Shown here in pieces: positions 10,695 to 23,740 of a DNA stretch of 64,000 nt (positions are counted from its first letter, which is position 1; every line of letters starts with the position of its first letter). Under the pieces are notes generated by a model that was given only the letters and a program-made list of their open reading frames with translations, did no database searches and was not told the origin of the DNA. The translations under genes were made by a program, and so were the position numbers. This DNA is from Elymus sibiricus (lineage: Eukaryota; Streptophyta; Magnoliopsida; Poales; Poaceae): contig CM077673.1 in NCBI GenBank assembly GCA_039707655.1, forward strand, positions 5,838,001-5,902,000, in the 5' to 3' direction.

Positions 10695-13600
10695 AATGGA
10701 CCAAATATGCGAGTTTTGGTGATGTCACCGTAACCGGTCCACAGGCTTCCCCGAACGTTCGGACGACCAAGACAACCAAAAAACAGTGAATAATAGCACA
10801 GAAAGCTAGTAAGAATGGACCAAATCTGCGAGTTTTGGCGAGGTCCCCGTAACCGGACCCCGGGCTTCCCCGAACGTTCGGACGACCACGACAACCAAAA
10901 AACAGTGAATAATAGCATAGAAAACCGGTAAGAATGGACCAAATCTGCGAGTTTTGGCAAGGTCCCCGTAACCGGACCCCGGGCATCCCCAAATGTTGGG
11001 ACGACCACAACAACCAAAAGCAGTGAATAATAGCATAGAAAACAAGTAAGAATGGACCAAATCTCCGAGTTTTGGCGAGGTCCCCGTAAGCGGACCCCAT
11101 GGTTCCCCGAACGTTTCGATCGTCCCGAGACCGAAAATCAGTGAGTAATAGCATAGAAAACTGGCCAGAAAAGACAAAATCTGCTAGTTTTGGTGAGGTC
11201 CCGGTAACCGGTCCACGGGCTTCCCCGAATGTTTGGACGGCCACGACAACCAATAAAACAGTGAATAATAGCATAGAAATCTGGTCAGAATGGACAAAAT
11301 CTGCGAGTTTTGGCGAGGTCCCCGTAAGCGGACCCCGGGGTTCCCCGAACAATTGGATCGCCCCGGGACCCATAATCAGAGAGTAATAGCATAGAAAACA
11401 GGTAAGAATTGACCAAATCTGCGAGTTTTGGCGATGTCCCCGTAACCGGTCCACGGGCTTCCCCGAACGTTCGGACGACCACGACAACCAAAAAACAGTG
11501 AATAATAGAACAGGAAACTAGTAAGAATGGACCAAATCTGCGAGTTTTGGTGAGGTCCCCGTAACCGGACCCTGGGCTTCCCCGAACGTTCGGACGACCA
11601 CGACAACCAAAAAACAGTGAATAATAGCATAGAAAACTGGTAAGAATGCACCAAATTTGCGAGTTTTGGAAAGGTCCCCGTAACCGGACCCCGAGCATCC
11701 CCAAATGTTGGGACGACCACAACAACCAAAAACAGTGAATAATAGCATAGAAAACTGGTCAGACTGGACCAAATCCGCGAGTTCTGGCGAGGTCCCCGTA
11801 AGCGGACCCCATGGTTCCCCGAACGTCTCGATCGTCCCAAGACCCAAAATCAGTGAGTAATAGCATAGAAATCTGGCCGGAACAGACAAAATCTGCTAGT
11901 TTTGGCGAGGTCCCGGTAACCGGTCCACGGGCTTCCCCGAATGTTCGGACGGCCACGACAACCAAAAAAACAGTGAATAATAGCATAGAAATCTGGTCAG
12001 AATGGACAAAATCTGCGAGTTTTGGGGAGGTCCCCGTAAGCGAACCCCGGGGTTCCCCGAACATTTGGATCGCCCCGGGACCCATAACCAGTGAGTAATA
12101 GCATAGAAAACAGGTAAGAATGGACCAAATCTGCGAGTTTTGGCGATGTCACCGTAACCGGTCCACGGGCTTCCCCGAACGTTCGGACGACCAAGACAAC
12201 CAAAAAACAGTGAATAATAGCACAGAAAACTAGTAAGAATGGACCAAATCTGCGAGTTTTGGCGAGGTCCCCGTAACCGGACCCCGGGCTTCCCCGAACG
12301 TTCGGACGACCACGACAACCAAAAAACAGTGAATAATAGCATAGAAAACTGTTAAGAATGGACCAAATCTGCGAGTTTTGGCAAGGTCCCCGTAACCGGT
12401 CCCCGAGCATCCCCAAATGTTGGGACGACCACAACAACCAAAAACAGTGAATAATAGCATAGAAAACTGGTCAGACTGGACCAAATCTGCGAGTTCTGGC
12501 GAGGTCCCCGTAAGCGGACCCCATGGTGCCCCGAACGTCTCGATCGTCCCAAGACCCAAAATCAGTGAGTAATAGCATAGAAATCTGGCCGGAACAGACA
12601 AAATCTGCTAGTTTTGGCGAGGTCCCGGTAACCGGTTCACGGGCTTCCCCGAATGTTTGGACGGCCACGACAACCAAAAAAACAGTGAATAATAGCATAG
12701 AAATCTGGTCAGAATGGACAAAATCTGCGAGTTTTGGGGAGGTCCCCGTAAGCGAACCTCGGGGTTCCCCGAACATTTGGATCGCCCCGGGACCCATAAT
12801 CAGTGAGTAATAGCATAGAAAACAGGTAAGAATGGACCAAATCTGCGAGTTTTGGCGATGTCACAGTAACCGGTCCACAGGCTTCCCCGAACGTTCGGAC
12901 GACCAAGACAACCAAAAAACAGTGAATAATAGCACAGAAAGCTAGTAAGAATGGACCAAATCTGCGAGTTTTGGCAAGGTCCCCGTAACCGGACCCCGGG
13001 ATTCCCCGAACGTTCGGACGACCACTACAACCAAAAAACAGTGAATAATAGCATAGAAAACCGGTAAGAATGGACCAAATCTGCGAGTTTTGGCAAGGTC
13101 CCCGTAACCGGACCCCGGGCATCCCCAAATGTTGGGACGACCACAACAACCAAAAACAGTGAATAATAGCATAGAAAACAGGTAAGAATGGACCAAATCT
13201 GCGAGTTTTGGCGAGGTCCCCGTAAGCGGACCCCATGGTTCCCCGAACGTTTCGATCGTCCCGAGACCCAAAATCAGTGAGTAATAGCATAGAAAACTGG
13301 CCGGAAAAGACAAAATCTGCTAGTTTTGGCGAGGTCCCGGTAACCGGTCCACGGGCTTCCCCGAATGTTCGGATGGCCACGACAACCAAAAAAACAGTGA
13401 ATAATAGCATAGAAATCTGGTAAGAATGGACAAAATCTGCGAGTTTTGGCGAGGTCCCCGTAAGCGGACCCCGGGGTTCCCCAAACATTTGGATCGCCCC
13501 GGGACCAATAATCAGAGAGTAATAGCATAGAAAACAGGTAAGAATTGACCACATCTGCGAGTTTTGGCGATGTCACCGTAACCGTTCCACGGGCTTCCCC

Positions 13601-14252
13601 GAACGTTCGGACGACCATGACAACCAAAAAACAGTGAATAATAGAACAGGAAACTAGTAAGAATGGACCAAATCTGAGTTTTGGCGAGGTCCCCGTAACC
13701 GGACCCCGGGCTTCCCCGAACGTTCGGACGACCACGACAACCAAAAAACAGCGAATAATAGCATAGAAAACTAGTAAGAATGGACCAAATCTGCGAGTTT
13801 TGGCAAGGTCCCCGTAACCGGACCCCGGGCATCCCCAAATGTTGGGACGACCACAACAACCAAAAACAGTGAATACTAGCATAGAAAACAGGTAAGAATG
13901 GACCAAATCTGCGAGTTCTGGCGAGGTCCCCGTAAGCGGACCCCATGGTTCCCCGAACGTCTCGATCGTCCCAAGACCCAAAATCAGTGAGTAATAGCAT
14001 AGAAAACTGGCCGGAACAGACAAAATCTGCTAGTTTTGGCGAGGTCCCGGTAACCGGTCCACGGGCTTCCCCGAATGTTTGGACGGCCACGACAACCAAA
14101 AAATCAGTGAATAATAGCATAGAAATCTGGTCAGAATGGACAAAATCTGCGAGTTTTGGGGAGGTCCCCGTAAGCGAACCCCGGGGTTCCCCGAACATTT
14201 GGATCGCCCCGGGACCCATAATCAGTGAGTAATAGCATAGAAAACAGGTAAG
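10695..14252 (+). repeat. Complete 30-monomer cycle D2-D1-D3-D5-D4 (3558 bp)
   Basis: HORs start at 10695 (D2), 11407 (D1), 12119 (D3), 12831 (D5) and 13543 (D4), and D2 returns at 14253. This is the only place where all five subtypes occur once each in succession. I use it as the reference for the third-order repeat; most other segments can be read as this order with members missing. 11407-14252 matches 26944-29789 at an offset of 15537 bp. Confidence 0.8.
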
Positions 14253-16386
14253 AATGGACCAAATATGCGAGTTTTGGTGATGTCACCGTAACCGGTCCAC
14301 AGGCTTCCCCGAACGTTCGGACGACCAAGACAACCAAAAAACAGTGAATAATAGCACAGAAAGCTAGTAAGAATGGACCAAATCTGCGAGTTTTGGCGAG
14401 GTCCCCGTAACCGGACCCCGGGCTTCCCCGAACGTTCGGACGACCACGACAACCAAAAAACAGTGAATAATAGCATAGAAAACCGGTAAGAATGGACCAA
14501 ATCTGCGAGTTTTGGCAAGGTCCCCGTAACCGGACCCCGGGCATCCCCAAATGTTGGGACGACCACAACAACCAAAAGCAGTGAATAATAGCATAGAAAA
14601 CAAGTAAGAATGGACCAAATCTGCGAGTTTTGGCGAGGTCCCCGTAAGCGGACCCCATGGTTCCCCGAACGTTTCGATCGTCCCGAGACCAAAAATCAGT
14701 GAGTAATAGCATAGAAAACTGGCCGGAAAAGACAAAATCTGCTAGTTTTGGTGAGGTCCCGGTAACCGGTCCACGGGCTTCCCCGAATGTTCGGACGGCC
14801 ACGACAACCAATAAAACAGTGAATAATAGCATAGAAATCTGGTCAGAATGGACAAAATCTGTGAGTTTTGGCGAGGTCCCCGTAAGCGGACCCCGGGGTT
14901 CCCCGAACATTTGGATCGCCCCGGGACCCATAATCAGAGAGTAATAGCATAGAAAACAGGTAAGAATTGACCAAATCTGCGAGTTTTGGCGATGTCACAG
15001 TAACCGGTCCACAGGCTTCCCCGAACGTTCGGACGACCAAGACAACCAAAAAACAGTGAATAATAGCACAGAAAGCTAGTAAGAATGGACCAAATCTGCG
15101 AGTTTTGGCAAGGTCCCCGTAACCGGACCCCGGGATTCCCCGAACGTTCGGACGACCACTACAACCAAAAAACAGTGAATAATAGCATAGAAAACCGGTA
15201 AGAATGGACCAAATCTGCGAGTTTTGGCAAGGTCCCCGTAACCGGACCCCGGGCATCCCCAAATGTTGGGACGACCACAACAACCAAAAACAGTGAATAA
15301 TAGCATAGAAAACAGGTAAGAATGGACCAAATCTGCGAGTTTTGGCGAGGTCCCCGTAAGCGGACCCCATGGTTCCCCGAACGTTTCGATCGTCCCGAGA
15401 CCCAAAATCAGTGAGTAATAGCATAGAAAACTGGCCGGAAAAGACAAAATCTGCTAGTTTTGGCGAGGTCCCGGTAACCGGTCCACGGGCTTCCCCGAAT
15501 GTTCGGATGGCCACGACAACCAAAAAAACAGTGAATAATAGCATAGAAATCTGGTAAGAATGGACAAAATCTGCGAGTTTTGGCGAGGTCCCCGTAAGCG
15601 GACCCCGGGGTTCCCCAAACATTTGGATCGCCCCGGGACCAATAATCAGAGAGTAATAGCATAGAAAACAGGTAAGAATTGACCACATCTGCGAGTTTTG
15701 GCGATGTCACCGTAACCGTTCCACGGGCTTCCCCGAACGTTCGGACGACCATGACAACCAAAAAACAGTGAATAATAGAACAGGAAACTAGTAAGAATGG
15801 ACCAAATCTGAGTTTTGGCGAGGTCCCCGTAACCGGACCCCGGGCTTCCCCGAACGTTCGGACGACCACGACAACCAAAAAACAGCGAATAATAGCATAG
15901 AAAACTAGTAAGAATGGACCAAATCTGCGAGTTTTGGCAAGGTCCCCGTAACCGGACCCCGGGCATCCCCAAATGTTGGGACGACCACAACAACCAAAAA
16001 CAGTGAATACTAGCATAGAAAACAGGTAAGAATGGACCAAATCTGCGAGTTCTGGCGAGGTCCCCGTAAGCGGACCCCATTGTTCCCCGAACGTCTCGAT
16101 CGTCCCAAGACCCAAAATCAGTGAGTAATAGCATAGAAAACTGGCCGGAACAGACAAAATCTGCTAGTTTTGGCGAGGTCCCGGTAACCGGTCCACGGGC
16201 TTCCCCGAATGTTTGGACGGCCACGACAACCAAAAAATCAGTGAATAATAGCATAGAAATCTGGTCAGAATGGACAAAATCTGCGAGTTTTGGGGAGGTC
16301 CCCGTAAGCGAACCCCGGGATTCCCCGAACATTTGGATCGCCCCGGGACCCATAATCAGTGAGTAATAGCATAGAAAACAGGTAAG
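14253..16386 (+). repeat. HOR cycle D2-D1/D5 hybrid-D4 (2134 bp)
   Basis: HORs start at 14253 (D2), 14965 (hybrid) and 15677 (D4). The hybrid D begins aattgaccaaatc as in D1 but continues gatgtcacag and ccacagg as in D5. The following E has the D5 mark cactacaacc. An exchange between D1 and D5 inside the first 40 bases of the monomer explains the missing D3. Adjacent 12119-14252 is a close relative at an offset of 2134 bp. Confidence 0.85.
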
Positions 16387-19114
16387 AATGGACCAAATAT
16401 GCGAGTTTTGGTGATGTCACCGTAACCGGTCCACAGGCTTCCCCGAACGTTCGGACGACCAAGACAACCAAAAAACAGTGAATAATAGCACAGAAAGCTA
16501 GTAAGAATGGACCAAATCTGCGAGTTTTGGCGAGGTCCCCGTAACCGGACCCCGGGCTTCCCCGAACGTTCGGACGACCACGACAACCAAAAAACAGTGA
16601 ATAATAGCATAGAAAACCGGTAAGAATGGACCAAATCTGCGAGTTTTGGCAAGGTCCCCGTAACCGGACCCCGGGCATCCCCAAATGTTGGGACGACCAC
16701 AACAACCAAAAGCAGTGAATAATAGCATAGAAAACAAGTAAGAATGGACCAAATCTGCGAGTTTTGGCGAGGTCCCCGTAAGCGGACCCCATGGTTCCCC
16801 GAACGTTTCGATCGTCCCGAGACCAAAAATCAGTGAGTAATAGCATAGAAAACTGGCCGGAAAAGACAAAATCTGCTAGTTTTGGTGAGGTCCCGGTAAC
16901 CGGTCCACGGGCTTCCCCGAATGTTCGGACGGCCACGACAACCAATAAAACAGTGAATAATAGCATAGAAATCTGGTCAGAATGGACAAAATCTGTGAGT
17001 TTTGGCGAGGTCCCCGTAAGCGGACCCCGGGGTTCCCCGAACATTTGGATCGCCCCGGGACCCATAATCAGAGAGTAATAGCATAGAAAACAGGTAAGAA
17101 TTGACCAAATCTGCGAGTTTTGGCGATGTCCCCGTAACCGGTCCACGGGCTTCCCCGAACGTTCGGACGACCACGACAACCAAAAAACAGTGAATAATAG
17201 AACAGGAAACTAGTAAGAATGGACCAAATCTGCGAGTTTTGGTGAGGTCCCCGTAACCGGACCCTGGGCTTCCCCGAACGTTCGGACGACCACGACAACC
17301 AAAAAACAGTGAATAATAGCATAGAAAACTGGTAAGAATGCACCAAATTTGCGAGTTTTGGAAAGGTCCCCGTAACCGGACCCCGAGCATCCCCAAATGT
17401 TGGGACGACCACAACAACCAAAAACAGTGAATAATAGCATAGAAAACTGGTCAGACTGGACCAAATCCGCGAGTTCTGGCGAGGTCCCCGTAAGCGGACC
17501 CCATGGTTCCCCGAACGTCTCGATCGTCCCAAGACCCAAAATCAGTGAGTAATAGCATAGAAATCTGGCCGGAACAGACAAAATCTGCTAGTTTTGGCGA
17601 GGTCCCGGTAACCGGTCCACGGGCTTCCCCGAATGTTCGGACGGCCACGACAACCAAAAAAACAGTGAACAATAGCATAGAAATCTGGTCAGAATGGACA
17701 AAATCTGCGAGTTTTGGGGAGGTCCCCGTAAGCGAACCCCGGGGTTCCCCGAACATTTGGATCGCCCCGGGACCCATAACCAGTGAGTAATAGCATAGAA
17801 AACAGGTAAGAATGGACCAAATCTGCGAGTTTTGGCGATGTCACCGTAACCGGTCCACAGGCTTCCCCGAACGTTCGGACGACCAAGACAACCAAAAAAC
17901 AGTGAATAATAGCACAGAAAACTAGTAAGAATGGACCAAATCTGCGAGTTTTGGCGAGGTCCCCGTAACCGGACCCCGGGCTTCCCCGAACGTTCGGACG
18001 ACCACGACAACCAAAAAACAGTGAATAATAGCATAGAAAACTGTTAAGAATGGACCAAATCTGCGAGTTTTGGCAAGGTCCCCGTAACCGGTCCCCGAGC
18101 ATCCCCAAATGTTGGGACGACCACAACAACCAAAAACAGTGAATAATAGCATAGAAAACTGGTCAGACTGGACCAAATCTGCGAGTTCTGGCGAGGTCCC
18201 CGTAAGCGGACCCCATGGTGCCCCGAAAGTCTCGATCGTCCCAAGACCCAAAATCAGTGAGTAATAGCATAGAAATCTGGCCGGAACAGACAAATTCTGC
18301 TAGTTTTGGCGAGGTCCCGGTAACCGGTCCACGGGCTTCCCCGAATGTTCGGACGGCCACGACAACCAAAAAAACAGTGAATAATAGCATAGAAATCTGG
18401 TCAGAATGGACAAAATCTGCGAGTTTTGGGGAGGTCCCCGTAAGCGAACCCCGGGGTTCCCCGAACATTTGGATCGCCCCGGGACCCATAACCAGTGAGT
18501 AATAGCATAGAAAACAGGTAAGAATGGACCAAATCTGCGAGTTTTGGCGATGTCACCGTAACCGGTCCACAGGCTTCCCCGAACGTTCGGACGACCAAGA
18601 CAACCAAAAAACAGTGAATAATAGCACAGAAAACTAGTAAGAATGGACCAAATCTGCGAGTTTTGGCGAGGTCCCCGTAACCGGACCCCGGGCTTCCCCG
18701 AACGTTCGGACGACCACGACAACCAAAAAACAGTGAATAATAGCATAGAAAACTAGTAAGAATGGACCAAATCTGCGAGTTTTGGCAAGGTCCCCGTAAC
18801 CGGACCCCGGGCATCCCCAAATGTTGGGACGACCACAACAACCAAAAACAGTGAATACTAGCATAGAAAACAGGTAAGAATGGACCAAATCTGCGAGTTT
18901 TGGCGAGGTCCCCGTAAGCGGACCCCATTGTTCCCCGAACGTCTCGATCGTCCCAAGACCCAAAATCAGTGAGTAATAGCATAGAAAACTGGCCAGAATG
19001 GACAAAATCTGCGAGTTTTGGGGAGGTCCCCGTAAGCGAACCCCGGGGTTCCCCGAACATTTGGATCGCCCCGGGACCCATAATCAGTGAGTAATAGCAT
19101 AGAAAACAGGTAAG
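16387..19114 (+). repeat. HOR run D2-D1-D3-D3 ending in a five-monomer HOR
   Basis: HORs start at 16387 (D2), 17099 (D1), 17811 (D3, ccacagg form) and 18523 (D3, ccacagg form). The last is only 592 bp. Monomer B is absent, and A (18879-18996) passes directly into C at 18997 through ggccagaatgg. The single base change caacaatag for taatag near 17669 is private to this copy. Confidence 0.85.
18990..19000 (+). other. Deletion join A-to-C (monomer B lost), first copy
   Basis: Monomer A normally ends aactggccgg before B. Here it reads aactggccagaatggac, so the A tail meets the start of C and exactly one 120-bp register step is lost. The same join is at 20295-20305. A clean whole-monomer loss points to unequal pairing between neighbouring monomers and not to random deletion. 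Confidence 0.88.
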
Positions 19115-20418
19115 AATGGACCAAATATGCGAGTTTTGGTGATGTCACCGTAACCGGTCCACAGGCTTCCCCGAACGTTCGGACGACCAAGACAACCAAA
19201 AAACAGTGAATAATAGCACAGAAAGCTAGTAAGAATGGACCAAATCTGCGAGTTTTGGCGAGGTCCCCGTAACCGGACCCCGGGCTTCCCCGAACGTTCG
19301 GACGACCACGACAACCAAAAAACAGTGAATAATAGCATAGAAAACCGGTAAGAATGGACCAAATCTGCGAGTTTTGGCAAGGTCCCCGTAACCGGACCCC
19401 GGGCATCCCCAAATGTTGGGACGACCACAACAACCAAAAGCAGTGAATAATAGCATAGAAAACAAGTAAGAATGGACCAAATCTGCGAGTTTTGGCGAGG
19501 TCCCCGTAAGCGGACCCCATGGTTCCCCGAACGTTTCGATCGTCCCGAGACCGAAAATCAGTGAGTAATAGCATAGAAAACTGGCCGGAAAAGACAAAAT
19601 CTGCTAGTTTTGGTGAGGTCCCGGTAACCGGTCCACGGGCTTCCCCGAATGTTCGGACGGCCACGACAACCAATAAAACAGTGAATAATAGCATAGAAAT
19701 CTGGTCAGAATGGACAAAATCTGCGAGTTTTGGCGAGGTCCCCGTAAGCGGACCCCGGGGTTCCCCGAACATTTGGATCGCCCCGGGACCCATAACCAGT
19801 GAGTAATAGCATAGAAAACAGGTAAGAATGGACCAAATCTGCGAGTTTTGGCGATGTCACCGTAACCGGTCCACAGGCTTCCCCGAACGTTCGGACGACC
19901 AAGACAACCAAAAAACAGTGAATAATAGCACAGAAAACTAGTAAGAATGGACCAAATCTGCGAGTTTTGGCGAGGTCCCCGTAACCGGACCCCGGGCTTC
20001 CCCGAACGTTCGGACGACCACGACAACCAAAAAACAGTGAATAATAGCATAGAAAACTAGTAAGAATGGACCAAATCTGCGAGTTTTGGCAAGGTCCCCG
20101 TAACCGGACCCCGGGCATCCCCAAATGTTGGGACGACCACAACAACCAAAAACAGTGAATACTAGCATAGAAAACAGGTAAGAATGGACCAAATCTGCGA
20201 GTTTTGGCGAGGTCCCCGTAAGCGGACCCCATTGTTCCCCGAACGTCTCGATCGTCCCAAGACCCAAAATCAGTGAGTAATAGCATAGAAAACTGGCCAG
20301 AATGGACAAAATCTGCGAGTTTTGGGGAGGTCCCCGTAAGCGAACCCCGGGGTTCCCCGAACATTTGGATCGCCCCGGGACCCATAATCAGTGAGTAATA
20401 GCATAGAAAACAGGTAAG
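19115..20418 (+). repeat. HOR pair D2-D3 with a second five-monomer HOR (1304 bp)
   Basis: D2 starts at 19115 and D3 (ccacagg form) at 19827. The D3 HOR is 592 bp with the same A-C join (ggccagaatgg before 20301) as at 18997, so the two pentamers share one origin and were copied together. D1 is missing between D2 and D3. Confidence 0.85.
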
Positions 20419-22434
20419 AATGGACCAAATATGCGAGTTTTGGTGATGTCACCGTAACCGGTCCACAGGCTTCCCCGAACGTTCGGACGACCAAGACAAC
20501 CAAAAAACAGTGAATAATAGCACAGAAAGCTAGTAAGAATGGACCAAATCTGCGAGTTTTGGCGAGGTCCCCGTAACCGGACCCCGGGCTTCCCCGAACG
20601 TTCGGACGACCACGACAACCAAAAAACAGTGAATAATAGCATAGAAAACCGGTAAGAATGGACCAAATCTGCGAGTTTTGGCAAGGTCCCCGTAACCGGA
20701 CCCCGGGCATCCCCAAATGTTGGGACGACCACAACAACCAAAAGCAGTGAATAATAGCATAGAAAACAAGTAAGAATGGACCAAATCTGCGAGTTTTGGC
20801 GAGGTCCCCGTAAGCGGACCCCATGGTTCCCCGAACGTTTCGATCGTCCCGAGACCGAAAATCAGTGAGTAATAGCATAGAAAACTGGCCGGAAAAGACA
20901 AAATCTGCTAGTTTTGGTGAGGTCCCGGTAACCGGTCCACGGGCTTCCCCGAATGTTCGGACGGCCACGACAACCAATAAAACAGTGAATAATAGCATAG
21001 AAATCTGGTCAGAATGGACAAAATCTGCGAGTTTTGGCGAGGTCCCCGTAAGCGGACCCCGGGGTTCCCCGAACATTTGGATCGCCCCGGGACCCATAAT
21101 CAGAGAGTAATAGCATAGAAAACAGGTAAGAATTGACCAAATCTGCGAGTTTTGGCGATGTCCCCGTAACCGGTCCACGGGCTTCCCCGAACGTTCGGAC
21201 GACCACGACAACCAAAAAACAGTGAATAATAGAACAGGAAACTAGTAAGAATGGACCAAATCTGCGAGTTTTGGTGAGGTCCCCGTAACCGGACCCTGGG
21301 CTTCCCCGAACGTTCGGACGACCACGACAACCAAAAAACAGTGAATAATAGCATAGAAAACTGTTAAGAATGGACCAAATCTGCGAGTTTTGGAAAGGTC
21401 CCCGTAACCGGTCCCCGAGCATCCCCAAATGTTGGGACGACCACAACAACCAAAAACAGTGAATAATAGCATAGAAAACTGGTCAGACTGGACCAAATCT
21501 GCGAGTTCTGGCGAGGTCCCCGTAAGCGGACCCCATGGTGCCCCGAAAGTCTCGATCGTCCCAAGACCCAAAATCAGTGAGTAATAGCATAGAAATCTGG
21601 CCGGAACAGACAAAATCTGCTAGTTTTGGCGAGGTCCCGGTAACCGGTCCACGGGCTTCCCCGAATGTTCGGACGGCCACGACAACCAAAAAAACAGTGA
21701 ATAATAGCATAGAAATCTGGTCAGAATGGACAAAATCTGCGAGTTTTGGGGAGGTCCCCGTAAGCGAACCCCGGGGTTCCCCGAACATTTGGATCGCCCC
21801 GGGACCCATAACCAGTGAGTAATAGCATAGAAAACAGGTAAGAATGGACCAAATCTGCGAGTTTTGGCGATGTCACCGTAACCGGTCCACAGGCTTCCCC
21901 GAACGTTCGGACGACCAAGACAACCAAAAAACAGTGAATAATAGCACAGAAAACTAGTAAGAATGGACCAAATCTGCGAGTTTTGGCGAGGTCCCCGTAA
22001 CCGGACCCCGGGCTTCCCCGAACGTTCGGACGACCACGACAACCAAAAAACAGTGAATAATAGCATAGAAAACTAGTAAGAATGGACCAAATCTGCGAGT
22101 TTTGGCAAGGTCCCCGTAACCGGACCCCGGGCATCCCCAAATGTTGGGACGACCACAACAACCAAAAACAGTGAATACTAGCATAGAAAACAGGTAAGAA
22201 TGGACCAAATCTGCGAGTTTTGGCGAGGTCCCCGTAAGCGGACCCCATTGTTCCCCGAACGTCTCGATCGTCCCAAGACCCAAAATCAGTGAGTAATAGC
22301 ATAGAAATCTGGTCAGAATGGACAAAATCTGCGAGTTTTGGGGAGGTCCCCGTAAGCGAACCCCGGGGTTCCCCGAACATTTGGATCGCCCCGGGACCCA
22401 TAATCAGTGAGTAATAGCATAGAAAACAGGTAAG
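20419..22434 (+). repeat. HOR cycle D2-D1-D3 with a third five-monomer HOR (2016 bp)
   Basis: HORs start at 20419 (D2), 21131 (D1) and 21843 (D3, ccacagg form). The D3 HOR is again 592 bp and lacks one monomer, but the join at 22317 reads aatctggtcagaatgg, that is a B-type tail. The junction differs from the pentamers at 18523 and 19827, so the loss occurred separately or its edge was later converted. Confidence 0.83.
22310..22320 (+). other. Deletion join A-to-C, variant junction
   Basis: The monomer that starts as A ends in aaatctggtcag, which is the B tail, before the C monomer at 22317. The crossover therefore lay within the A/B body, left of the tail, unlike the joins at 18997 and 20301. 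Confidence 0.8.
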
Positions 22435-23146
22435 AATGGACCAAATATGCGAGTTTTGGTGATGTCACCGTAACCGGTCCACAGGCTTCCCCGAACGTTC
22501 GGACGACCAAGACAACCAAAAAACAGTGAATAATAGCACAGAAAGCTAGTAAGAATGGACCAAATCTGCGAGTTTTGGCGAGGTCCCCGTAACCGGACCC
22601 CGGGCTTCCCCGAACGTTCGGACGACCACGACAACCAAAAAAGAGTGAATAATAGCATAGAAAACCGGTAAGAATGGACCAAATCTGCGAGTTTTGGCAA
22701 GGTCCCCGTAACCGGACCCCGGGCATCCCCAAATGTTGGGACGACCACAACAACCAAAAGCAGTGAATAATAGCATAGAAAACAAGTAAGAATGGACCAA
22801 ATCTGCGAGTTTTGGCGAGGTCCCCGTAAGCGGACCCCATGGTTCCCCGAACGTTTCGATCGTCCCGAGACCGAAAATCAGTGAGTAATAGCATAGAAAA
22901 CTGGCCGGAAAAGACAAAATCTGCTAGTTTTGGTGAGGTCCCGGTAACCGGTCCACGGGCTTCCCCGAATGTTCGGACGGCCACGACAACCAATAAAACA
23001 GTGAATAATAGCATAGAAATCTGGTCAGAATGGACAAAATCTGCGAGTTTTGGCGAGGTCCCCGTAAGCGGACCCCGGGGTTCCCCGAACATTTGGATCG
23101 CCCCGGGACCCATAATCAGAGAGTAATAGCATAGAAAACAGGTAAG

Positions 23147-23265
23147 AATTGACCAAATCTGCGAGTTTTGGCGATGTCCCCGTAACCGGTCCACGGGCTT
23201 CCCCGAACGTTCGGACGACCACGACAACCAAAAAACAGTGAATAATAGAACAGGAAACTAGTAAG
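23147..23265 (+). repeat. Monomer type D (119 bp), reference copy, subtype D1
   Basis: First monomer of a reference 712-bp HOR (23147-23858). D is recognised by gatgtc where the other types have gaggtc or aaggtc. Subtype D1 starts aattgaccaaatc, has gatgtcccc, and ends in atagaacaggaaactag. D is the most variable monomer of the HOR and defines the subtypes: D2 aaatatgcg with ggtgatgtc; D3 gatgtcaccg with cacagaaaactag; D4 aattgaccacatc with ccgttccacggg; D5 gatgtcac with ccacagg and usually aaagctag. Confidence 0.92.
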
Positions 23266-23384
23266 AATGGACCAAATCTGCGAGTTTTGGTGAGGTCCCC
23301 GTAACCGGACCCTGGGCTTCCCCGAACGTTCGGACGACCACGACAACCAAAAAACAGTGAATAATAGCATAGAAAACTGGTAAG
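23266..23384 (+). repeat. Monomer type E (119 bp), reference copy
   Basis: E follows D. It carries gtaaccggaccc and the 12-bp perfect palindrome CCGAACGTTCGG, followed by acgaccacgacaacc (cactacaacc in D5-type HORs). After D4, E is always the deleted form E', in which atctgcgagt has become atctgagt. That 2-bp loss makes those HORs 710 bp long. Sixteen E' copies are visible in the window. Confidence 0.92.
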
Positions 23385-23502
23385 AATGCACCAAATTTGC
23401 GAGTTTTGGAAAGGTCCCCGTAACCGGACCCCGAGCATCCCCAAATGTTGGGACGACCACAACAACCAAAAACAGTGAATAATAGCATAGAAAACTGGTC
23501 AG
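23385..23502 (+). repeat. Monomer type F (118 bp), reference copy
   Basis: F is recognised by ggcaaggtcc (ggaaaggtcc in this copy), gcatccccaaatgttggg and ccacaacaaccaaaaacag. It is the type at the retroelement junction (1685). It is duplicated in the two heptamer HORs and replaced by an F/D chimera in the octamer HOR. D2-type HORs carry aaaagcag and acaagtaag in F; others carry aaaacag. Confidence 0.92.
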
Positions 23503-23620
23503 ACTGGACCAAATCTGCGAGTTCTGGCGAGGTCCCCGTAAGCGGACCCCATGGTTCCCCGAACGTCTCGATCGTCCCAAGACCCAAAATCAGTGAGTAA
23601 TAGCATAGAAATCTGGCCGG
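23503..23620 (+). repeat. Monomer type A (118 bp), reference copy
   Basis: A belongs to the gtaagcgg / cagtgagtaatag class. It is recognised by ccccatggttcc, then cgatcgtcccaagaccc or cgatcgtcccgagaccg. CCATGG occurs once per HOR, in A only; some copies read ccattg (for example near 16080, 18928, 20231 and 22247). The two leftmost A monomers (1803 and 2514) have ccggggtt at that place instead. Confidence 0.92.
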
Positions 23621-23740
23621 AACAGACAAAATCTGCTAGTTTTGGCGAGGTCCCGGTAACCGGTCCACGGGCTTCCCCGAATGTTCGGACGGCCACGACA
23701 ACCAAAAAAACAGTGAATAATAGCATAGAAATCTGGTCAG
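23621..23740 (+). repeat. Monomer type B (120 bp), reference copy
   Basis: B is the longest monomer. It starts aacagacaaaatctgctag or aaaagacaaaatctgctag, has gtcccggtaaccggtcc, then ccgaatgttcgg (or gtttgg) and a longer A-run before cagtgaataatag. It is missing from the three pentamer HORs and carries an 11-bp deletion at 55759-55867. Confidence 0.92.

Noticed and set aside
11960..12120. Small MITE or inverted-repeat element inside a monomer, suggested by the palindromes
   Set aside because: The palindromes are ordinary parts of the monomer consensus and recur in every HOR. No target duplication or length increase is seen.
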